From an uncultured Corynebacterium sp. (GTDB taxonomy: Bacteria > Actinomycetota > Actinomycetes > Mycobacteriales > Mycobacteriaceae): DNA of 8,481 nt. Shown piece by piece: positions 1 through 4,712 of the stretch (position 1 is the first letter of the stretch; every line of letters begins with the position of its first letter). A program made the translations under genes and the position numbers. The stretch spans positions 1-8,481 of the forward strand of contig NZ_CAMIFY010000078.1 of NCBI RefSeq assembly GCF_946222985.1. Direction: 5' to 3'. Below the pieces are notes generated by a model. That model was not told the origin of the DNA. It saw nothing but the letters and a program-made list of their open reading frames with translations, and did not search any database.

Positions 1-367
1 CGGCCGCCGCGGCGTAGCCGTCGACGAGCCCCGGGGCGGGGATGCAGTCGGCGTCAAGGAAGACGAGAAGGCGCTGGGGATCCCCGTCGGATCCGGCTGC
101 CGCCAGCGCCACCTCGGCGCCCGCATTGCGCGCGGCACCGAGATGAACGGGCCCGGGGCCGGTGCGGTCGACGACGACGGCGCCGGGCACCGGCCACGGC
201 TCGTCGCCGATCTGCACGACTATGCGCCGGGCGTCGGGCGCCCACAGGTCCAGTCCCTCGTGCTGGCGGGCGACATGGTCGGCGCGGCCGATCGAGGCGA
301 CCGTGATGACGGTGACGGAGGTGTCGGCGGGGACGGCGATATCCGCGGCGCGGTCGTCAGCGGCCAT
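1..367 (-). CDS. Glycosyltransferase family 2, N-terminal part (runs off the left edge)
   Basis: Only the first 122 codons are in the window; the 3' part lies beyond position 1. The product is a GT-A fold transferase that would move a sugar from an activated donor to a growing glycan at the cytoplasmic face. A beta-strand segment (SVTVITVASIGR, residues 17-28) is followed by a conserved helix motif LGAARNAGA (76-84) and the metal/nucleotide-binding DXD in FLDADC (D105 and D107). The catalytic-base region and acceptor domain are missing from view. The ATG at 367 is preferred because GAGG lies 9 nt upstream (380-377). It overlaps the upstream MurG-like gene by 11 bp, so it is the fourth gene of a minus-strand operon. 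Seen: DXD and the ARN motif. Known: GT2 family features. Unknown: donor and acceptor. Confidence 0.88.
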   Translation of the reverse strand, partial: MAADDRAADIAVPADTSVTVITVASIGRADHVARQHEGLDLWAPDARRIVVQIGDEPWPVPGAVVVDRTGPGPVHLGAARNAGAEVALAAAGSDGDPQRLLVFLDADCIPAPGLVDGYAAAA

Positions 368-1409
368 GGGCCACCGCCTCGATGACGGCCGCGGCGCGAT
401 CGGCGGCGCCGTCGGTTCGCCACGCCGACCAGTCGGCGGCCGGGGCGCGGTCGAGCAACCGCGGCCACGCCGACGGCGCGGGCGGATCGTCGTGGGCGCC
501 GCAGGGCACGAGGGCGAGACCCGCGTCGGCGAGCACGTCGGCGGTGGCCTGCTGCTCACCGAATGGCCGCGGCCGGGGGATGACGATCGCCCGTGATCCG
601 GACGCGGCGACGTCGGCGACGGAATTCTGGCCCGCCGCGGCGACGACCACATCCGCGGAGCACAGATGCGGCCACGGATCGGCGACCCAGCCGTGAGCGC
701 GGTCGAGGATGGTGAACTCGGCGTCCGGGCAGGCGGCGGCGACGGCGTCGAAGTAGCCGTCGGGAAGCTCCTCTCCCCCGGCGCCGCCGAGGACGGTGAC
801 GCGCAGGCGGCCGTCCCCGGCACCTGGACCATCACCGACATCGGGGCCACCGCCGGGGCGGGCCTCGACGGTTTCCCGGTCACGGCCCTCGAAGCGCGTG
901 ATGCCGCCGACGGCGTGGACGCGATCGGCCACCGGTTCCAGATGCGCGGGCAACGGCACCCACTCCGGCCAGGCGGCGATGAGCCCGTCGGCGATGGAAT
1001 GGCCCAGCACGTGCGGGCGATCGCGCCGATCGCCCGGCATCGCCTGCACCGTCACCGGCGTGCCGTGCAGGCGCGCCAGCAGCGCCACCTCGACGGAGAC
1101 GTCGACGTGGAAAGCCGCCGGCGCCTCGGTCCCGTCCGCGCCACCGGCGAGGAAATCGGAGATCATCGCCATGCGACGGGCCATGCCCGCCGACGCCGGC
1201 GGCGCCCAATGCAACGCCCCGCCCGCGGTGGGATCCGCACCCGGGCGGCCGACCGGGTCCAGGGGCAATCGGACGTCGACGTCGTCGCGCGAGCCCAGGG
1301 TCGTCGACCCGACGCCGCGGCGCGCCAACGCAGCCCCCAGGGACCGCGCCCGCATCGCGTGACCCGACCCGTGATGGTGGACGTACATCCCGACGCGCAC
1401 GGCGGTCAC
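357..1409 (-). CDS. MurG-like GT-B glycosyltransferase
   Basis: A 350-residue protein. The N-terminus (residues 4-24) is a first beta strand followed by HHHGSGHAMRA (11-21), in the place of the glycine-rich acceptor-side loop of MurG/GT28 enzymes. The C-terminal half starts with VTVLGGAGGEE (about 204-214). It then has SADVVVAAAGQNSVADVA and a PRPRPFGEQQATA segment (Q286, Q287), resembling the donor-nucleotide site of MurG. The ribose-binding Glu of MurG appears to be Asp (D266) here. Length is typical of the family. It is not MurG itself, as no division-cluster genes are nearby. I choose the GTG at 1409, which forms a GTGA overlap with the stop of the upstream GT4 gene; the frame stays open further upstream only inside that gene. 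The Shine-Dalgarno is weak (GGGACGG), so translational coupling is likely. Substrate unknown; the frequent His residues are unusual. Confidence 0.85.
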   Translation of the reverse strand: MTAVRVGMYVHHHGSGHAMRARSLGAALARRGVGSTTLGSRDDVDVRLPLDPVGRPGADPTAGGALHWAPPASAGMARRMAMISDFLAGGADGTEAPAAFHVDVSVEVALLARLHGTPVTVQAMPGDRRDRPHVLGHSIADGLIAAWPEWVPLPAHLEPVADRVHAVGGITRFEGRDRETVEARPGGGPDVGDGPGAGDGRLRVTVLGGAGGEELPDGYFDAVAAACPDAEFTILDRAHGWVADPWPHLCSADVVVAAAGQNSVADVAASGSRAIVIPRPRPFGEQQATADVLADAGLALVPCGAHDDPPAPSAWPRLLDRAPAADWSAWRTDGAADRAAAVIEAVAHGR

Positions 1410-2548
1410 CGCCCGTCCCGGATGTGGCGGTAGAAGGCGGTGTAGCGGCGGATCATCGTCGTCAAGCTCAAATCCCGCTCCGCGGCGGCCCGCACCGACC
1501 CGCGATCGAGGCTCATCGCCTCCCGCAGCGCATCGGCCAACGCGTCGACGTCGCCGGGGGCGGCGGTGCGGCCGATGCCCGTGGCCACGACCTCCGCCAG
1601 GCCCCCGCGGGCGAACGCCGCGACCGGGGTTCCGCACGCGGCGGCCTCCGCGGCGACGAGACCGAAGGGTTCATCCCAATCCGGGGTGACCAGGCACGCC
1701 GCCGACCGGCCGACGAGCCCGCACAACTCGCGGTGGCGCAGCTCGCCGACGATCTCGATCTGGCCCGGCGCGCACCGGCGCACCTCCGGGGCCAGCACGT
1801 CGCGGGCGTAGGCGTCGTCGCCGATGCGGCCGGCGATCGTCAACGCCACGCCCGCCCGCCGTGCCGCCGCCACCGCCAGGTGCGGGGCCTTCTCCGGGAT
1901 GATCCGCCCGAACCACACGACGCGATCGCCGCCGGGGCCGGGAACCCACGCATCGACGTCGACGCCGTTGGGCACCACGCGAGCGGGCTCCGGCAGCGTC
2001 CACAGCGACGCGGTGTGGGTGCTCACCGCCGCGAAGCGGCCGACGTCGAGCGACGCCTCCTGCCCGTCGCCGGCGCCCCGGCCCGACCCGGTGGCGCGCA
2101 CCGGGCCCGCGGCCTGCGCCAACGGTTCCTGCATCTCCTCGAACGGCGGGGTGTGCAGCGTGGTCAACAACGCCGTGTCCTGCCCGCGGTGCATGGTCAG
2201 CGGCACCGGGTGCAGCGAATTGTTGTGGATGACGTCGTAGCCGGCGTCGACCACGTGGGCGGCCAGCGCCTCGAAGGCGGCGGTTTCGCGTTCGCGTTCG
2301 CCGGGCGGGTAACCGTTGTCGCTGCGGGGGCCGTCGAAACCGGTCCAATCCACGCCGGGGAACTCGAACTCGGCGACGTGACCGTCGCTGCCGCGCGCGG
2401 CGAAGAGATCGACGTCGTGGCCGGCCGTCCGCAGTCCCGACACCAGCGCCGCGACCATGGCCTCCAACCCACCGGCGTAGGGCTGGCTGATCGGATAGCG
2501 CGACGGGGCGATGACCGCGATGCGCAGCCGTTCGTCCGGGCTCACCAT
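1406..2548 (-). CDS. Glycosyltransferase family 4 (GT-B, retaining type)
   Basis: A 380-residue protein with the complete layout of a GT4 enzyme, which transfers a sugar from a nucleotide donor with retention. The N-terminal Rossmann domain begins RIAVIAPSRYPISQPYAGGLE (9-29), with the usual GGxE loop. HNNSLHPVPL and TTLHTPPFEEM follow in the acceptor domain. The inter-domain region has VVPNGVDVDAW (N194-D197), and the C-terminal domain opens with VVWFGRIIPEKAPHLAV (about 210-226). The donor-binding EX7E motif is intact: E293 in DEPFGLVAAE and E301. The ATG at 2548 is chosen because GGGAGG lies 7 nt upstream. The second codon is a GTG that would give a 4-bp GTGA overlap with the previous gene and is an alternative start. 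It is the second gene of the minus-strand operon. Donor and acceptor cannot be told from sequence. Confidence 0.92.
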   Translation of the reverse strand: MVSPDERLRIAVIAPSRYPISQPYAGGLEAMVAALVSGLRTAGHDVDLFAARGSDGHVAEFEFPGVDWTGFDGPRSDNGYPPGERERETAAFEALAAHVVDAGYDVIHNNSLHPVPLTMHRGQDTALLTTLHTPPFEEMQEPLAQAAGPVRATGSGRGAGDGQEASLDVGRFAAVSTHTASLWTLPEPARVVPNGVDVDAWVPGPGGDRVVWFGRIIPEKAPHLAVAAARRAGVALTIAGRIGDDAYARDVLAPEVRRCAPGQIEIVGELRHRELCGLVGRSAACLVTPDWDEPFGLVAAEAAACGTPVAAFARGGLAEVVATGIGRTAAPGDVDALADALREAMSLDRGSVRAAAERDLSLTTMIRRYTAFYRHIRDGR

Positions 2549-3669
2549 CCGAGCACCTCCCGGTACAGCGCACCGTGGGCCGCCGCGGCGGCATGGCGGG
2601 CGTCGGAGGCATCGGTCTCCCGCGACAGCGGCCCGGCGTCGAGCGCCCGGCCGACGGCCGCGGCCACGGCGACCGGGTCGGCCATGTCGGCGACGATCAC
2701 GGCGCCGGGGCGATCGGCCTGCCCGGCGTAATGACCGGTCTCCGGTGCGACGACGCGCACGCCGAGGTCCCGGCACATCTCCAGCCAGCCCGAATGGGTG
2801 CCGAAGGCGTAGGGCAGCACCGCCACGGAGCACCCGGCCAACTCGCGATGCAGCTCCTCGTCGTCCTTGGCCCCGGACACGTCGAGGACGATGGCGTCGC
2901 CCACGACCGGGTCGTCGTCGAGCTCCCGAAGAGCCCGCGCCAACTCGGGGCGGCATCGATCACCGACGGCGCCCGCGGCGTCCGGGAACACCTCGGGGAA
3001 GACGTGGATGCGCAGGCGCGACCCGTCATGCCGGGCGACTTCGGCGGCGACGGCGCGCGGCAGGGCCGGATCGTCGCACACGTTGCGGCGGACGTTCTTG
3101 TACGACAGCGACACGTCAGCCCGGCGCGGCACCCGCTCGAGCAGGTCCGTGGCGCGGGCGGCCGGGACGATCGGCGGATGCGCGATGACCCGCGGACGCA
3201 CGCCGAACCGGGCCTCGCACTCGTCGGCGGCGGAATCGGTCAACGTCACCACCGCGTCGGCGCGCTCGACGAGCACGCCGAGGCCGCGGCGGTACTTCTC
3301 CTGGTCGTCGACGTGCGGGCAGTCGAGATCGTGGACGGTGACCACCAGCTTCGCCCCGCCGGCGTGGACCTCGTCGGCGAAATCGGCGAGCTGGTCGGCG
3401 TTGCGGTGCTCGAAGCCGAAGTGGACGTGGACGATGTCGGCGTCCTCGGCGGCCGCCGCGCCCTGGCCGGGCTCCAGGTACGGGTGGGGCCACCAGCGGC
3501 CCGGCTCATCCGGGTCGACGACGGGATCGGGGCGCACGTCCGCGGCGCGGTTCGAGGGGTCTGAATCGCCGGGTTCGTCGCCGCCCGTGGGCCCGGTGAC
3601 GGCCGTGACGTACGGGTGCGACGCGGGAATGGCCGTCACCCGCGGCACTCGTTGGTGAATGTGGATCAC
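2542..3669 (-). CDS. Atypical GT4-like glycosyltransferase, first gene of minus-strand operon
   Basis: A 375-residue protein starting at GTG 3669. Residues 78-88 (DIVHVHFGFEH) and 108-119 (LVVTVHDLDCPH) are the paired strands and His-rich loops typical of the N-terminal domain of GT4-like enzymes. Residues 120-158 carry the next helix-strand unit, with VVTLTDSAADEC. The C-terminal half has ELAGCSVAVLPYAFGTHSGWLEMCRDLGVRVV (C-terminal E at 297), which occupies the place of the EX7E donor motif but keeps only the second Glu; the first position is Phe289. The glycine loop expected at the N-terminus is also absent, and residues 25-60 are acidic and Pro-rich. It may be a divergent active transferase or a non-catalytic partner. 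No Shine-Dalgarno is visible; a TACCTT box 6 nt before the GTG suggests leaderless transcription. It diverges from the WcbI-like gene. Confidence 0.82.
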   Translation of the reverse strand: MIHIHQRVPRVTAIPASHPYVTAVTGPTGGDEPGDSDPSNRAADVRPDPVVDPDEPGRWWPHPYLEPGQGAAAAEDADIVHVHFGFEHRNADQLADFADEVHAGGAKLVVTVHDLDCPHVDDQEKYRRGLGVLVERADAVVTLTDSAADECEARFGVRPRVIAHPPIVPAARATDLLERVPRRADVSLSYKNVRRNVCDDPALPRAVAAEVARHDGSRLRIHVFPEVFPDAAGAVGDRCRPELARALRELDDDPVVGDAIVLDVSGAKDDEELHRELAGCSVAVLPYAFGTHSGWLEMCRDLGVRVVAPETGHYAGQADRPGAVIVADMADPVAVAAAVGRALDAGPLSRETDASDARHAAAAAHGALYREVLGW

Positions 3670-3675
3670 GAAGTA

Positions 3676-3681
3676 AAGGTA
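3676..3681 (-). promoter_or_regulatory. Putative -10 box (TACCTT) of leaderless minus-strand operon
   Basis: On the minus strand TACCTT is followed by 6 nt and then the GTG start of the atypical GT4-like gene at 3669. TANNNT placed 6-7 nt before a start codon is the usual signature of leaderless transcripts in actinobacteria. No Shine-Dalgarno is present and I see no convincing -35. It shares the TA step at 3680-3681 with the oppositely oriented box. Confidence 0.55.
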
Positions 3682-3685
3682 GCAT
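3680..3685 (+). promoter_or_regulatory. Putative -10 box (TAGCAT) of leaderless plus-strand operon
   Basis: TAGCAT is followed by 7 nt and then the GTG of the WcbI-like gene at 3693, the spacing expected if transcription starts on the G of the start codon. There is no Shine-Dalgarno between box and start. A TTGGTG upstream (3652-3657) is too far away (22 nt) to be a confident -35. It overlaps the minus-strand box by two bases. Confidence 0.58.
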
Positions 3686-3692
3686 CGCCGAC

Positions 3693-4712
3693 GTGAACGT
3701 CGATCCTCGCACCAGACATTTCGGACGCTTCTATGGACTGTCCGACGTCGACGCCCTTACCGGCGTTGACCTGCCGCTGGTCGCGGTCACCGGAAATTGC
3801 CAGGCCGGCTCGATTCGCCGCCTGCTCGAGTCGACCGGCGGCGCCGACGCGGTGCTCATCCCGCCGGTCCACGAGCTCACCGCCGACGACATGCCGCACC
3901 TGCGGCGCCTGCTCTCCCGCGCCGACGTCCTCGTCGCCCAACCGGTGCGCGACGGCTATCGCGGGTTGCCGCTGGGGTGGCGCGAGCAGGCCGCGCTGCT
4001 GCCGGCCGGGGCGACGGTGGCGCGCTACCCGGTGCTGCGGTGGTCGGGGTTGCATCCCCATCAGGTCATCGTCCGCCCGCCGCGCGACACCTCGGCGACC
4101 CCCCCGATCGTTCCGTACCACGACCTGCGTATCCTCCTCGCCGCGGCGGCGGAGATGGGGCCGTCGGTCGGCGTTGCCGGGACGATGCCCGACGGTTCTT
4201 TGCTTGACGGATCTTTGCCTGACGACGCCCTCCTCCACGCCGCCCGCCGTTCCATCGAAGCCCTCAGGGTGCGCGAAGAGGCCCACGACACCGTGCCCGT
4301 CTCCGACATCCTCGAGGACTTCCCCCGGTGGCACACGATCAATCACCCCGACAACGCCACGCTGGCCGTCGTCGCCCGGCGCGTGGCCGCCGCCGCGGGC
4401 ATCGACGGCGACGTCGTCGCACCGGAGCGGGAGATGCTCGGCGGCCTGCGTGCCCGCGTCGACGATGCGGCCGCCCGCGCCCTGGGCATCGACCCCGATC
4501 CGCCGGGGCCGGACTGGACCATCGACGGAGAGCCGGTCGACGCCGACGAACTGCGCTCCGCCCACCTGCAGTGGTACCGCGAGCACCCCGACGCCGTCAC
4601 CGCGGGCCTGGAGCGTCACGCCGACCTCATCGCCGCGTTGTTCGGCGACTCGGCGAACCCGGCGGCGACACCGACGTCGGCGTCGGCGGCGACCGGGAAG
4701 GACAACGCGTGA
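3693..4712 (+). CDS. WcbI-family putative polysaccharide O-acyltransferase
   Basis: A 339-residue protein. Residues 29-45 contain VAVTGNCQAGSIRRLLE, with the GNCQ signature (34-37) at the end of the first strand, characteristic of the WcbI family. WcbI of Burkholderia pseudomallei is linked to capsule synthesis and proposed to acetylate the capsular sugar. A second conserved patch, WHTINHPDN (213-221), contains the family's His/Asn residues. The likely role is to add an acyl group to a glycan made by the neighbouring transferases, in the cytoplasm. Residues 167-176 are a five-residue tandem repeat (DGSLL, DGSLP) encoded by a 15-bp duplication. The Ala/Thr-rich tail (about 322-339) looks disordered. 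The GTG at 3693 is the only plausible start and sits 7 nt after a TAGCAT box. The stop overlaps the next start (GTGA). Family assignment is firm; the exact acyl group and acceptor are not known. Confidence 0.85.
   Translation: MNVDPRTRHFGRFYGLSDVDALTGVDLPLVAVTGNCQAGSIRRLLESTGGADAVLIPPVHELTADDMPHLRRLLSRADVLVAQPVRDGYRGLPLGWREQAALLPAGATVARYPVLRWSGLHPHQVIVRPPRDTSATPPIVPYHDLRILLAAAAEMGPSVGVAGTMPDGSLLDGSLPDDALLHAARRSIEALRVREEAHDTVPVSDILEDFPRWHTINHPDNATLAVVARRVAAAAGIDGDVVAPEREMLGGLRARVDDAAARALGIDPDPPGPDWTIDGEPVDADELRSAHLQWYREHPDAVTAGLERHADLIAALFGDSANPAATPTSASAATGKDNA
4191..4220 (+). repeat. 15-bp tandem duplication inside the WcbI-like gene
   Basis: Two adjacent 15-bp units, GACGGTTCTTTGCTT and GACGGATCTTTGCCT, match at 13 of 15 positions and keep the frame, encoding DGSLL-DGSLP. 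The codons used (TCT, TTG, CTT, CCT) are AT-richer than those around it. Probably an in-frame slippage or duplication in a surface loop. Confidence 0.8.
4695..4702 (+). promoter_or_regulatory. Ribosome binding site for the fusion glycosyltransferase
   Basis: GGGAAGGA lies 6 nt before the GTG at 4709, inside the 3' end of the WcbI-like gene. It decides the start of the fusion gene: the frame stays open for another 380 bp upstream, but that part is a shadow of the WcbI-like gene. Confidence 0.65.

Noticed and set aside
1410..1637. N-terminal extension of the MurG-like gene to an ATG at 1637
   Set aside because: It overlaps the end of the GT4 gene, is Arg/Gly/Pro-rich and lacks homologous character; the first beta strand starts just after the GTG at 1409.
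1424..2731. 435-codon open frame on the plus strand
   Set aside because: Antisense to the GT4 gene and the end of its neighbour; Arg/Gly/Ala-rich with no domain. The minus strand carries all the recognisable motifs.
2549..2956. N-terminal extension of the GT4 gene to an ATG at 2956
   Set aside because: Arg-rich shadow of the upstream gene. The ATG at 2548 has GGGAGG 7 nt upstream and directly precedes the first Rossmann strand.
3652..3657. TTGGTG as a -35 box for the WcbI-like operon
   Set aside because: The spacing to TAGCAT is 22 nt, too long for a normal promoter, and the hexamer lies inside the coding sequence of the opposite gene.
4328..4708. N-terminal extension of the fusion gene to an ATG at 4328
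   Set aside because: The extension is Arg-rich shadow sequence over the WcbI-like gene. The GTG at 4709 has a Shine-Dalgarno and a GTGA overlap, and it begins right before the first beta strand.
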